Made by a program: the position numbers and the translations under genes
Assembly: GCA_021811185.1 (NCBI GenBank)
Contig: JAJZPL010000029.1
Coordinates: 1 to 34,871 of the forward strand
DNA: 34,871 nucleotides
DNA from: a bacterium
Lineage (GTDB): Bacteria > Elusimicrobiota > Elusimicrobia > Elusimicrobiales > UBA9959
Direction of reading: 5' to 3'
The notes under the pieces: generated by a model
The model's database searches: none
What the model saw: the letters and a program-made list of their open reading frames with translations, nothing else
Told to the model about the DNA's origin: nothing
Shown: positions 1 through 7,889 of the stretch, piece by piece
Numbering within the stretch: the first letter of the stretch is position 1
Layout: the number at the start of each line of letters is the position of its first letter

Positions 1-27
1 TTCTCCGGTATTGAATATGTCTTATTT

Positions 28-79
28 TTGACACCCATAACTGCCTCCTATTTATTTTTTTGGGAGGCCGGAGTGTCAA
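28..79. repeat. Imperfect inverted repeat downstream of the DUF3800 gene
   Basis: Outer arms of 7 bp (28-34 and 73-79) and inner arms of 6 bp (43-48 and 63-68) are complementary, with an A/T-rich loop between the inner arms. It lies a few bases past the stop of the minus-strand DUF3800 gene, so it may end or protect that transcript. No clear U-run follows it on the minus strand, so a classical intrinsic terminator is doubtful. Confidence 0.35.
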
Positions 80-84
80 CAGAA

Positions 85-729
85 TTAGGCTTTCAAATAT
101 GTTTCAATTGTACTAGACGGGACAAACACATTAAACCATTCAAGGTCCTCTCTTTCGTATTTTCTAAAAATCCCCCAAGCGAACATATCCACAGCCTGAA
201 GGCCGGGGCTTTCATGGGAACTCGCATGAATAATATCCAGCGGCACGAGCGGATCTATGAATGCTTTGATCTGGCTGATAACATAGTTATCGAACTCTAC
301 AACTCCTCGGCGGGATTTGCTTTTATCCACGGTCATTATCACTCTTACCGCCGCGTCCTTGAAGTTCACATTCTCCAATGCTAACCGGGCTATATAGTTG
401 TATGTGCGGTCTTTATCAATGGCAAGGTGCTGGTACACTCTTTTTTTATTGATAGTAACCGAATATAGTTTAAAATCAATAGTGCCGGCTTTTTTATAAA
501 ACAACTTTTTCATCTCCGGAGAGGCGGTATATCCTTTTAGCTCCGCCCCCTCTTTATTACTATTCAAAAAATGCCCGCGCCTTAGGACCGCCTGAACAGC
601 CTTCGCTAAGGCCCGGTCATTCTCACGGCCCCTGAGGGCCAGAACGCATATGGTAAAGAACGCGCTTGGCTTTTTGTTCACAAAATCAAAACCGAGGTCC
701 CCGCTTTCGTCCAGGTAGAGATAAAGCAT
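85..729 (-). CDS. DUF3800 domain-containing protein
   Basis: A 214-residue protein that looks like a complete DUF3800 member. The N-terminus carries the family's YLDESGD motif within the first 12 residues, and the C-terminal half has a conserved-looking Ser-rich/LQAVDMFAWG segment in which the Asp after LQA is typical. DUF3800 proteins are thought to have an RNase H-like fold with acidic active-site residues; their biochemical role is largely unknown and some lie in mobile or defence regions. A purine-rich GGGGG-containing ribosome site sits 4-9 bases before the ATG. The gene looks clearly richer in A+T than everything downstream in the window, which suggests recent acquisition. Its only neighbour here is the MazG-like gene on the same strand. 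Family call is good; function is unknown. Confidence 0.8.
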   Translation of the reverse strand: MLYLYLDESGDLGFDFVNKKPSAFFTICVLALRGRENDRALAKAVQAVLRRGHFLNSNKEGAELKGYTASPEMKKLFYKKAGTIDFKLYSVTINKKRVYQHLAIDKDRTYNYIARLALENVNFKDAAVRVIMTVDKSKSRRGVVEFDNYVISQIKAFIDPLVPLDIIHASSHESPGLQAVDMFAWGIFRKYEREDLEWFNVFVPSSTIETYLKA

Positions 730-858
730 ACTTCCCCCTTTGCCGCATAAATAGAATAGCAGGGGAACCCGACAAGGGCGTGTCGTGGAGAAAAAGATTA
801 TTTTAGGCTAGAATGAGCCGGGCGGAGGGTTTGGCGCCGATGGTGGCGGAGTAGACTA

Positions 859-1212
859 TCACTTCTTCAGCTCCGTGTACTTGGTGTGCCTGCCCTTGGC
901 TTTCTGCACGGGGTACTTCAGGGCGTTCTTTTTGAGTTTGGCGTCCAGGGCGGCGAGTGGGTCTATGCCGAGGTCGTGGGACAGGAGCAGCACCCAATAG
1001 AGCACGTCGGCCAGTTCGTCGGAGATTTCCGGTTTATTGGTCTTTAGATAAGTTTTAATTTCTTTTGGGTTCTTCCACTGGAAGTGCTCCAGCAGTTCGG
1101 CGGCTTCCAGGGACAGGGAGATGGCCACGTCTTTCGGGTTGTGGAACTGTTTCCAGTTGCGCGCGTTCCGGAAAGCAAGGATCTTACTGGTAAGTTTTTT
1201 AACAGTGAGCAT
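859..1212 (-). CDS. MazG-like nucleotide pyrophosphohydrolase (dCTPase/RS21-C6 type)
   Basis: About 117 residues, the usual size of single-domain all-alpha NTP pyrophosphohydrolases of the MazG/RS21-C6 group, which hydrolyse (d)NTPs to (d)NMP and PPi as house-cleaning enzymes. The metal-binding ExxE...ExxD pattern is visible as E36/E39 (within EAAELLEHFQW) and E66/D69 (within ISDELADVLYW). The start is taken as the ATG at 1212 because the protein then aligns with family N-termini. A TTG at 1224 in the same frame would add four residues, and neither has a good ribosome site. The C-terminal Lys-rich tail (KYPVQKAKGRHTKYTELKK) is typical. It precedes the DUF3800 gene on the same strand by about 130 bases. 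Confidence 0.85.
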   Translation of the reverse strand: MLTVKKLTSKILAFRNARNWKQFHNPKDVAISLSLEAAELLEHFQWKNPKEIKTYLKTNKPEISDELADVLYWVLLLSHDLGIDPLAALDAKLKKNALKYPVQKAKGRHTKYTELKK

Positions 1213-1338
1213 GATGTTGTTCAAAAGAACCGCAAACCCCGTAGGTAAATATTACCTCTTTAAGACCGCGCCCGCCACGTTTTAAAGACCGCTTTTACGC
1301 CCGGATAATAAGATACAACTAAACCGGTGCCGTGATAT

Positions 1339-1356
1339 ATACCCACAAAGGGGTAT
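1339..1356. promoter_or_regulatory. Short inverted repeat in the divergent mazG/chitosanase spacer
   Basis: A 6-bp perfect inverted repeat (1339-1344 and 1351-1356, 6-base loop) lies in the 186-bp spacer between the divergent MazG-like and chitosanase genes. An A/T-rich stretch at 1385-1397 just downstream could hold the chitosanase -10 element (TAAAAT at 1390-1395). The repeat could be an operator, but this is weak; nothing else is evident in the spacer. Confidence 0.25.
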
Positions 1357-1410
1357 GTCCGGTCCCGCTTGCGCGAAAGCCCAATATGATAAAATTAAAT
1401 CCATAAAAGC

Positions 1411-2292
1411 ATGAAACTACTCCGCATAAATTTCCCGATTGCCCTGCTGTTCGCGCTGGCGGCGGTGCCGGCGCGCGGGCAGGCCTGGGAGCAGGTTAAG
1501 GCCGCTGCCGGCGGGGACAAGGCGCCGGAGGCCGCGGTGCCGGCCGTTGCGGCGGCCAGGCCGGCCGCGGAGGGGCTGAGCCCGGAGCAGAAGCGGCGGG
1601 CGGACATGCTGATAAGCGTTTTTGAGAATTCCACGCTGGAGCTGCAGTACGCCTACGTGGAGAACCTGCACGATGGCCGGGGCTATACCGCCGGGCGCGC
1701 GGGCTTCTGCTCCGGGTGCGGGGACCTGCTGCTGGTGGCGGAGCGCTACGCCAGGCTTAAGCCGGGCAACGCGCTGGTAAAGTTCCTCCCCCGCCTCAGG
1801 GAGCTGGCCAGGCTCGCCAGCGCCTCCACCAAGGGGTTGGCCGGCTTTCCAGCCGCCTGGGCCGCGGCCGCCAGGGACCCGCTGTTCCGCGGGGCGCAGG
1901 ACGCGGTTTCTGACGAGCTCTATTACATGCCGGCCCTGGCCTACGCCGGGCAGCTCGGCCTTACTAAGGATTTTTCCCGGATAGCGCTCTACGAGGCTTC
2001 CATCCAGCACGGCTTGGGCGAAGACCCGGACGGCCTGCCGTCCATGATCCGGAAAGCCTCCAAGGCGGCTAAACCCCCGGCCGCCGGCGGGGACGAGAAG
2101 GCGTGGCTCAATGAATTTTTGAAAGTGCGCCGCGCCGCGCTGGCTTATGCCGCCGACCCCGCAACCCGCAAGGAGTGGGCGGAGTCCGTGGGCCGCGCCG
2201 ACGCCATGCTGGCCATAGCCGCCGCCGGCAACCTGGACTTTGCCGGCCCCGTAGCGGTAAACCCTTACGGCGGCCAGTTCACTATCCCCTGA
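1411..2292 (+). CDS. csn: Secreted GH46 family chitosanase
   Basis: 293 residues with an N-terminal Sec signal (hydrophobic about 6-20, likely cut after ARGQA), an Ala/Pro-rich linker to about 55, then a full GH46 domain. GH46 enzymes hydrolyse beta-1,4 bonds of chitosan with inversion, outside the cytoplasm. Hallmarks visible: FENSTLE with the catalytic acid E72, DGRGYTAG with the catalytic base D88, GFCSGCGD, LKPGN, and late in the domain GGDE...LNEFL.VR and AGNLD. Relative to my recollection of Streptomyces/Bacillus enzymes, the spacing between the two catalytic residues is two residues shorter. There is no Shine-Dalgarno before the ATG. The DUF481-like outer-membrane gene follows after 25 bases, so the two are likely cotranscribed. 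Family identification is strong from motifs; activity on chitosan is inferred. Confidence 0.9.
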   Translation: MKLLRINFPIALLFALAAVPARGQAWEQVKAAAGGDKAPEAAVPAVAAARPAAEGLSPEQKRRADMLISVFENSTLELQYAYVENLHDGRGYTAGRAGFCSGCGDLLLVAERYARLKPGNALVKFLPRLRELARLASASTKGLAGFPAAWAAAARDPLFRGAQDAVSDELYYMPALAYAGQLGLTKDFSRIALYEASIQHGLGEDPDGLPSMIRKASKAAKPPAAGGDEKAWLNEFLKVRRAALAYAADPATRKEWAESVGRADAMLAIAAAGNLDFAGPVAVNPYGGQFTIP

Positions 2293-2317
2293 CTTATAAC
2301 CGCAGCACGGAGACATC

Positions 2318-3100
2318 ATGCTTGAGAGACTAGCCCTTGCCGCCATCTTCCTTTCTTTGTCGGTGCGCGCCGCGCAGGCGCAGTTCGAACGCACGGAGGA
2401 CATGCGCGTGCGCCCGCCCGAGGCGTGGCAGCCGCACGAGGTGTACGGGCTGGACCTTTCGCTGGGCGGCGGGTATCTTAACGGCAACGTGAAGAGCCAG
2501 AGCTTTTCCGGCGGGCTGGAGTTCGACTGGAAGCCGGCGGCCAGGAACTCCATCTTCGTGCAGGCGTCGGACAACTACGTTAAGTACGGCGAAGCCGCCG
2601 TTACCGACAAGTCCAAGGGCTCGCTGTTGTACGCGTACGCGCTTAAGCCGCACCTTAACCTTTTCCTGCAGACCACGCACAGCCACGACAAGTTCAGAAG
2701 CGTGAAATACCGCATGACCAATACCGCGGGCGTGTGTTTTCACAACTTTCTGCCGGGCGGCTTTAAGCCCCTTATGCTCAGCGCCGGGCTTACCCCGGAA
2801 TACGACGAGAAGAGCGACGGGACTATTTCCCGGGATTTCCGCGGCACGGCCCGGGCCACCTTTGCCGCCGCGCTTACCGAAACGGTAAAGTTCAAGGGCG
2901 ACGTGCTCTATATGCCGAAGATCTCCGACACCGCCGATTACCGCGTGTACGCCGAGACTTTCTTCGAACTGAAGGTGTGGAAGGACTCGGTGGCCTTCCG
3001 CATAACCGCCTCCGACGAGTACGACTCCCGCCCCTACCCGGGGGTAACCAGGAACGACTTCGGCCTTTCCCACGCGCTGGTGGTTAAGTTCGCCAAGTAG
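2318..3100 (+). CDS. Outer-membrane beta-barrel protein, DUF481-like
   Basis: 260 residues with a Sec signal (about 1-21, AAQA/Q cleavage). From about residue 45 onward it consists of alternating amphipathic strands with many Tyr/Phe and Gly turns, such as DLSLGGGYLNGNV, GSLLYAYALKPHLNLFLQTTHSHDKF and AGVCFHNFLPGG. It ends with LVVKFAK, consistent with a barrel. The pattern matches DUF481 (YdiY-like) outer-membrane proteins, whose role is not well defined. A good ribosome site (GGAG) lies 6-9 bases before the ATG. It follows the chitosanase by 25 bases and ends in a strong terminator, so these two form a small operon. A role in binding or passing oligosaccharides would be speculation. Confidence 0.75.
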   Translation: MLERLALAAIFLSLSVRAAQAQFERTEDMRVRPPEAWQPHEVYGLDLSLGGGYLNGNVKSQSFSGGLEFDWKPAARNSIFVQASDNYVKYGEAAVTDKSKGSLLYAYALKPHLNLFLQTTHSHDKFRSVKYRMTNTAGVCFHNFLPGGFKPLMLSAGLTPEYDEKSDGTISRDFRGTARATFAAALTETVKFKGDVLYMPKISDTADYRVYAETFFELKVWKDSVAFRITASDEYDSRPYPGVTRNDFGLSHALVVKFAK

Positions 3101-3124
3101 GCCCGCCCGCCAGGCGCGCCCGGG

Positions 3125-3144
3125 GGGACCTTCGGGTCCCTTTT
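3125..3144 (+). terminator. Intrinsic terminator after the DUF481-like gene
   Basis: A 6-bp GC-rich stem (3125-3130 with 3135-3140) closed by a TTCG tetraloop is followed by TTTT. It lies 25 bases past the stop of the outer-membrane gene and directly before the promoter of the next gene. Confidence 0.85.
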
Positions 3145-3150
3145 GCATTG

Positions 3151-3179
3151 TTGACTGCGTTCAGGCCGGGAAGTATAAT
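3151..3179 (+). promoter_or_regulatory. Strong sigma70-type promoter for the Trp/Tyr-rich protein gene
   Basis: A TTGACT -35 box (3151-3156) and a perfect TATAAT -10 box (3174-3179) are separated by exactly 17 bases. Transcription would start near 3186, giving a leader of about 14 bases that contains the AGGGGA ribosome site before the ATG at 3200. This is the best housekeeping promoter in the window. Confidence 0.8.
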
Positions 3180-3199
3180 GCTTGGACAGGGGAACTGAC

Positions 3200-4150
3200 A
3201 TGAAAAAAATACTTTTAGGTTTGATGGTTTGCGGTACCGCGCTGGCGCTATGCGGCGCGGATAAGAAGAGCGCTCTCGAGAGCGGGGCCGGCGTGGAGAA
3301 CGTGTTCAGGCTGCACAGGCTGGCCCTGCCGCAGCCGCACCGGTTCGAAAGGCCGGAGAACATAGTTAACGATTCCTGGGGCATGGCGGAGCCCACGCGG
3401 TTCGAGGGCGGCGAGCTGATACGCCAGCTGCGCGAGACCCGTCCCCCCGCCCAGCACGCCGCGGTAACGCGCGACAGGGAGTTCGCCGCCAATATCCTGC
3501 GCGAGCAGGATACGGAAAGGGAGCCAGGCCATTATTACTGGCACAATACCGGCGGGGTGCTTTACGCCCACCTGCGGGACGAGCGCGGCCTTAACTGGTA
3601 CGGTTTTTACCACGGCGAGAGGTTCTACTGGTGCCGCTACTTCCTGGGCTACTGGTGGTGGTACGACGCCCCGCTGGCGCGCTGGGCGTTCTGGTGGCAG
3701 GGCTACTGGTGGTGGTGGGGCCCCGGCGGCATTCCCTACGTGTACGTTAACGGCGACTATTACCCCTACGACATCAGCGCCGGCGGCGTGGTGGTGAAAA
3801 GGACCCAGGCGCTGGTGCCGCCCAAGACCGTTCCCGCGCGCGGCAACGGGGTGGAGTGGGCCAGCCCGGACAAAACCCGCACGGTGCTGCTGAACGGGCC
3901 CGACGCCGAGGCTTTCCTTTACGACACTTCCGGCCCCAAGCTGGTTTTCCTGGCTTATCTGGGCGAAGGCGTAACTAACGTGCGGTATGCGGGCGGCGCC
4001 GCCGGCCAGATCCTGGTGGATTTTAAGGACGGGGACTTTGCCGTGTACGACAGGGCCGGCAAATCCCTGGAGGCCATGCCATACGTGCCGCCCGAAATTA
4101 CCGAGCCGCCGCTGCCGGGTTCCGTTCCCGCCGAGCCGGCGCCCCGGTAA
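3200..4150 (+). CDS. Secreted protein of unknown function with a Trp/Tyr-rich core
   Basis: 316 residues from the ATG at 3200, which has AGGGGA at the right distance. A TTG 18 bases upstream in frame would spoil the signal peptide and is rejected. The N-terminus is a Sec signal (about 1-20). Residues 112-191 contain 13 Trp and 15 Tyr in 80 positions, including WWWY, WAFWWQGYWWWW and YVYVNGDYYPYD, a very unusual composition. After about 215 the chain becomes beta-like (repeated NG.DAEAFLYD and GDFAVYD segments) and ends in a Pro-rich tail. I do not recognise a family. The aromatic core might bind carbohydrate or peptidoglycan, or lie against a membrane. It has its own promoter and terminator, so it is monocistronic. 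Confidence 0.7.
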   Translation: MKKILLGLMVCGTALALCGADKKSALESGAGVENVFRLHRLALPQPHRFERPENIVNDSWGMAEPTRFEGGELIRQLRETRPPAQHAAVTRDREFAANILREQDTEREPGHYYWHNTGGVLYAHLRDERGLNWYGFYHGERFYWCRYFLGYWWWYDAPLARWAFWWQGYWWWWGPGGIPYVYVNGDYYPYDISAGGVVVKRTQALVPPKTVPARGNGVEWASPDKTRTVLLNGPDAEAFLYDTSGPKLVFLAYLGEGVTNVRYAGGAAGQILVDFKDGDFAVYDRAGKSLEAMPYVPPEITEPPLPGSVPAEPAPR

Positions 4151-4174
4151 GGCTGCCGGGCGTAAAACGGGCAC

Positions 4175-4209
4175 AAGGCCCGGTCTCTTGCGGGGCCGGG
4201 CCTTCTTAT
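4175..4209. terminator. Bidirectional terminator between convergent genes
   Basis: A perfect 9-bp stem (4175-4183 with 4196-4204) with a 12-base loop is followed by CTTATT on the plus strand. It lies in the 81-bp gap between the Trp/Tyr-rich gene (plus) and the helicase (minus). Confidence 0.7.
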
Positions 4210-4231
4210 TGCCGCAAACGCGCGGCGGGGT

Positions 4232-5389
4232 TCAGCCGAAGAGGTACAGTTCTTCTTCGGCGCGGGTGATGCCGGTGTAGAGCCAGCGGCGCCACATCTC
4301 GTCGTCCATCTGGGCGAAGCGCTCCTCGAACATAATGACTTTTTTGGCCTGGCTGCCCTGGGCCTTGTGCACGGTCAGCGCGTAGCCGAAGTCGAACAGG
4401 TCGCCTATCATGGCGAGCTGGCGGTCCTTGGTGAAGTTCACGCCGGTCTTGGCGTTGAACTGCGGCGCGTAGATCAGGCCCTCGTAGGGCTTCTCGCGGT
4501 CGTCCAGCCGGATCTCGGCCTGGTACCAGTCTTTCTGCGCCGGGACGATGGACGTGATGGTGCCCAACATGCCGTTGAAGATGGCCTTTTTGTGGTTGTT
4601 CCTCAGGCAGATCACGCGGTCGCCGCTGGCGGGGTTGGGGGTTTCGTAGCCGCGGCTGGCGCGGATATGCTGGTTGAGCCGGTTGCGGGTGTTGTTGTAG
4701 CCGCAAAGGATCAGCGTGTCCGGCGAATAGCATTCCAGCAGTTCCCCCGACTTCTCCTGGGCGTCGGGATCCTCTTTAAGATATTTGTACACGCCCACGC
4801 CGTACTTCTTAGGCGGCACCAGGCCGGTGGTGCGGGCGAACTCGGAAACCGCGATGATGGGGTTCTCGGCGGCCTGCCGGTGGATCTGCGTGAGCAGCAG
4901 CTGCGGCTTTTCCATCAGGTTGAACTTGCCGGAGATAGGCGGCAGCTGCCCGTGGTCCCCGACGGCGATGATCGGGATGTTGTAGGAGAGCAGGTCGTTC
5001 CAGATGAGCCCGTCCACCATGGAGGCCTCGTCCACGATGATCAGGTGCCGCTCCAGCGCGTCTTTCTTGTCCCAGCCGGTTATCAGCCCGCCGGCTTCCC
5101 TGGGCGTGTAGATCAGACCGTGGATGGTGCTGACGGAATCTTTCACGCTCAGCGCGCCGGCTTCCTTCAGCTTGTTCTTGAGGTTCTGCGCGGCCTTGCC
5201 TGTATAGCTGCAGAAGGCCAGCTTTACGTTCTTGTCGAGCTTTAAAAGTTCGTTCTTGAAGATGGCGATCAGCGTGGTCTTGCCGGTGCCGGCATAGCCG
5301 CCCAGCGTTATAAATTGGGGCTTCGCCGGGTCCGTGTACCAGGCCAGGAGTTTCGCCAGCGCTTTCTGTTGATCTTCGGATAGTTCCAT
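4232..5389 (-). CDS. SF1 DNA helicase, RecD/Dda/Pif1-like, short form
   Basis: 385 residues, shorter than RecD2 and close to phage Dda in size. Superfamily 1B motifs are all visible: Q-like motif LSEDQQKAL at the start, Walker A GYAGTGKTT (31-39), Walker B LIIVDEASMV, motif III GDHGQLPPI, motif IV LTQIHRQ, and the C-terminal UvrD_C_2-type motifs YALTVHKAQGSQ and YTGITRAEEEL. Such enzymes translocate 5' to 3' on single-stranded DNA using ATP, in repair or replication restart. There is no N-terminal extension as in RecD2. It stands alone, diverging from the REC fusion gene. A nuclease of the RecB/Cas4 type lies 3.3 kb away on the other strand, so a direct operon link is absent. The helicase call is firm; the exact subfamily is open. 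Confidence 0.88.
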   Translation of the reverse strand: MELSEDQQKALAKLLAWYTDPAKPQFITLGGYAGTGKTTLIAIFKNELLKLDKNVKLAFCSYTGKAAQNLKNKLKEAGALSVKDSVSTIHGLIYTPREAGGLITGWDKKDALERHLIIVDEASMVDGLIWNDLLSYNIPIIAVGDHGQLPPISGKFNLMEKPQLLLTQIHRQAAENPIIAVSEFARTTGLVPPKKYGVGVYKYLKEDPDAQEKSGELLECYSPDTLILCGYNNTRNRLNQHIRASRGYETPNPASGDRVICLRNNHKKAIFNGMLGTITSIVPAQKDWYQAEIRLDDREKPYEGLIYAPQFNAKTGVNFTKDRQLAMIGDLFDFGYALTVHKAQGSQAKKVIMFEERFAQMDDEMWRRWLYTGITRAEEELYLFG

Positions 5390-5502
5390 GGGGCTCTACT
5401 ATAATTATTGCATATTCCGGGCGCTCCCCCGCCCGCCTTGCGGCCCAACGGGATTTTTTATTTGGTAATATCTACTTTTACGCGCGGAACGGGTTTGGGA
5501 AA

Positions 5503-6789
5503 ATGGACACGGAACAACTTAAGATACTCTGCATAGACGACAGCAAGGACATGCTGCTGATCCTCGTGGCTACGCTTACGAAGGCCGGTTACGTGGTTTA
5601 TTCCGCGCCCACCCCGGCTTTGGGCCTTTCTATAGCCAAAAGCCTGAACCCGGACCTGGTGCTGCTGGACATTATGATGCCGGGCACCAGCGGGTACGAC
5701 GTGTGCAAGGCCCTGCAGCAGGACCCGCAGACCTCCAGGATCCCCGTGGTGTTCCTGTCGGCCCTTACCCAGGCCCAGAACAAGGTGAGCGCGCTGGCCT
5801 CCGGCGGGGTGGATTACCTCACCAAGCCTTTTACCAAGGATACGCTGCTGGACATGGTGCGGCGCTACGCGGTCAATAAAACCGCGCCCGGCGCCTGCGC
5901 GGCGCCGCAGGGCGCGGCAGCCCCGGGAGCGGCGGCAAAGGGGCACGGCAATTTTTCCGACTTCAAGCTGAGCGTGATCGACGGTTTCAAGCCGGACGCC
6001 GCGGGCGCCAGGTCCGTACTGGCGCTGCAGCCCGCCGACGTTTACAAGCTGGCCGGCATCCTTGCCGTTACCCCCGCCCGCGTGGCGCGGTTCATAGCCG
6101 GGTTTGCCGGGCGCAAATACTTCCCGGTGATAAACCCGGACGACCTGAAGCAGGGCGTGCTGCCGCTGAAATTCGCGGTGCAGAACAACATAGCGGCCGT
6201 CGCCGGCGCGGGCGAAGCCGCGCTTATCGTGCTGGGGCACCCTTTTAATTTCGAGCTCCACGAAATGATCCGCAGCCTGCTGGGCGCCGACTTCGAGTTC
6301 GCGGTAACCGAGCCCGCTAATATTTCCGCGCTGTACAGGCTCAACGAGGAGCACGGTTCCGATTCCCAGCGGGTCCCCGGCGCGGGCGGCATCGTGATAG
6401 AGGAAGCCGCCCTGAACCGGCTGCGCACGGCGGTAAAAAGCGCCAAGAACGAAATGAACGAGCCGCGCGTTAAATATCTTACGGGCAAGCTGCTGCAGGT
6501 GCTGGCCGAGGAAAAGCCCGCGGAAATACGCCTGGAGGCGCAGGGCGCCTGCTACCTGGTAAAGACGGGCGCGCCGGGCGCGTACGAGGAGTTCGCCAGG
6601 TTCAACCGCACTACCGGCAACATGGTGCTGGCGCGGCTTAAGGCGCTGGGCGGAATGGATATTCTGGAAAGAAGCAAACCGCAGGCGGGGTCTTTCGGCA
6701 TAGTCCGCAGCGCGGAACTTAGCAGGCTGTCCCTCGCCACCGAGGGCGGCGCCGCCGGCGAAAGCCTTGTTCTCAAGCCGGCCGTTTAG
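5503..6789 (+). CDS. Response regulator fused to MshEN and GspE/PilB N2-like domains, no ATPase core
   Basis: 428 residues in three parts. Residues 5-125 are a receiver domain with D12/D13, phospho-acceptor D56 (LLDIMMPG) and the TKPF lysine. An Ala/Pro/Gly-rich linker (about 126-148) follows. Residues about 176-282 resemble the MshEN domain found at the N-terminus of type II secretion/type IV pilus ATPases, which in MshE binds cyclic di-GMP. Residues about 310-428 resemble the N2 domain that precedes the Walker A in GspE/PilB: ARLKALGGMDILERSKPQAG (377-396) parallels the RLK.MAG.DI.ER..PQDG motif, and the end (SLATEGGAAGESLVLK) parallels STLPT.HGE.VVLR. The gene then stops; no Walker A, Asp box or Walker B follows in any frame before rlmN. 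A role as a phosphorylation- or c-di-GMP-responsive partner of a pilus/secretion ATPase is inferred. Confidence 0.75.
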   Translation: MDTEQLKILCIDDSKDMLLILVATLTKAGYVVYSAPTPALGLSIAKSLNPDLVLLDIMMPGTSGYDVCKALQQDPQTSRIPVVFLSALTQAQNKVSALASGGVDYLTKPFTKDTLLDMVRRYAVNKTAPGACAAPQGAAAPGAAAKGHGNFSDFKLSVIDGFKPDAAGARSVLALQPADVYKLAGILAVTPARVARFIAGFAGRKYFPVINPDDLKQGVLPLKFAVQNNIAAVAGAGEAALIVLGHPFNFELHEMIRSLLGADFEFAVTEPANISALYRLNEEHGSDSQRVPGAGGIVIEEAALNRLRTAVKSAKNEMNEPRVKYLTGKLLQVLAEEKPAEIRLEAQGACYLVKTGAPGAYEEFARFNRTTGNMVLARLKALGGMDILERSKPQAGSFGIVRSAELSRLSLATEGGAAGESLVLKPAV

Positions 6790-6808
6790 CGCCGGCGAAT
6801 TCCCCTAT

Positions 6809-7846
6809 TTAAACGATTTTACGCGCGGCCGCCAGCTGGCCGCAGGCCGCGGCTATGTCGGCGCCTTTCTCGCGGCGCAGGTGGGTGCGGATGCCGGCTT
6901 CCACCATTATCGCCTGGAAGGCCTTGGCTTTTTCCACGCTGGTGGGCGTGTAGGCGGAGGCCAGCGCGCCGGGGTTGTAACGGATCAGGTTCACTTTGCA
7001 GTTAACACCCTTGATCAGCGCCAGCAGTTTTTGCGCGTCTTCGGGCCTGTCGTTGACGCCGTCGAAAAGGATGTATTCGAAGAACACGGACTTCTTGGTC
7101 TTCTCGGCGTAATAGCGCGCGGCTTCCACTACCTGGGCCAGGCCGTACTTCTTGTTCATCGGCGTAAGTTCCGCCCGGTGCGCCTCGTCGGCGGTTATCA
7201 GCGACACCGCCAGGCGGATGCCCATGTGGGAATCGGCCAGTTCGCGGATAACGGGCGCCACGCCCACGGTGGAGACGGTGATGCCGCTCTGCGGGAAGTT
7301 GTGGCCCTTGTTGTCCGAAAGGATCAGGATGGCTTTCCTGACGTTGGCCCAGTTCATGAACGGTTCGCCCATGCCCATAAAGACCACGTTGTCCACGGGC
7401 TTGCCGGCTTCGCGGCGGCAGACCACGAACTGCGCTATTATCTCGGAGGGCTTGAGGTCCCGGTGCAGGCCTAGCGCGCCGGTGGCGCAGAAAGAGCAGC
7501 CGCAGGCGCAGCCGGACTGGGAAGAGACGCACGCGGTAACGGTGGCCTTGTTGAAGAGGATCACGCATTCGGACACGGCGCCGTCGGGGAAAGTTATGAG
7601 CACCTTGACGGTGCCGTCGATCTTTGAGACGGTCTTTTCCACCTTGGGGAAGGCCGCTATGGAGTATTTGCCGGCCAGCTTTTTAACGAGTTCGGGCTGG
7701 ACGCCGGACATAGCCTCGAAAGTGGCCACGCCTTTTTTGTGCAGGCAGTTGAACACCCTGTCCACCTTGCTGGCTTTTTCGCCCAGCGCCGCTATGGCGC
7801 CGGCCAGTTCCTGACGGGTAAAATCGCGTATGTCCGGTTTTGTCAT
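6809..7846 (-). CDS. rlmN: 23S rRNA (A2503-C2)/tRNA (A37-C2) methyltransferase, radical SAM
   Basis: 345 residues from the ATG at 7846, which has AAGGA at about 8 bases; the frame is open further upstream but that part has no homology-like features. The radical SAM cluster motif CxxxCxxC is C113, C117 and C120 (GCACGCSFCATG). The upstream SECVIL segment, the GMGEPFMNW motif and the C-terminal AACGQL segment with the methyl-carrying Cys are all present. RlmN methylates A2503 of 23S rRNA and A37 of some tRNAs. It converges with the REC fusion gene with 19 bases between, and diverges from the lipoprotein gene. Confidence 0.96.
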   Translation of the reverse strand: MTKPDIRDFTRQELAGAIAALGEKASKVDRVFNCLHKKGVATFEAMSGVQPELVKKLAGKYSIAAFPKVEKTVSKIDGTVKVLITFPDGAVSECVILFNKATVTACVSSQSGCACGCSFCATGALGLHRDLKPSEIIAQFVVCRREAGKPVDNVVFMGMGEPFMNWANVRKAILILSDNKGHNFPQSGITVSTVGVAPVIRELADSHMGIRLAVSLITADEAHRAELTPMNKKYGLAQVVEAARYYAEKTKKSVFFEYILFDGVNDRPEDAQKLLALIKGVNCKVNLIRYNPGALASAYTPTSVEKAKAFQAIMVEAGIRTHLRREKGADIAAACGQLAAARKIV

Positions 7847-7889
7847 TTTGTGGATCCTTACTTGTGCCTGTAGTTCAATTCTACAAAAC

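Noticed and set aside
1417..2574. A 385-codon open frame on the minus strand
   Set aside because: It is antisense to the chitosanase, whose catalytic motifs are clear; no ribosome site or domain.
3650..3722. TGG-repeat tract as a microsatellite
   Set aside because: The repeats encode the Trp runs of the secreted protein and are interrupted; no sign of an independent repeat element.
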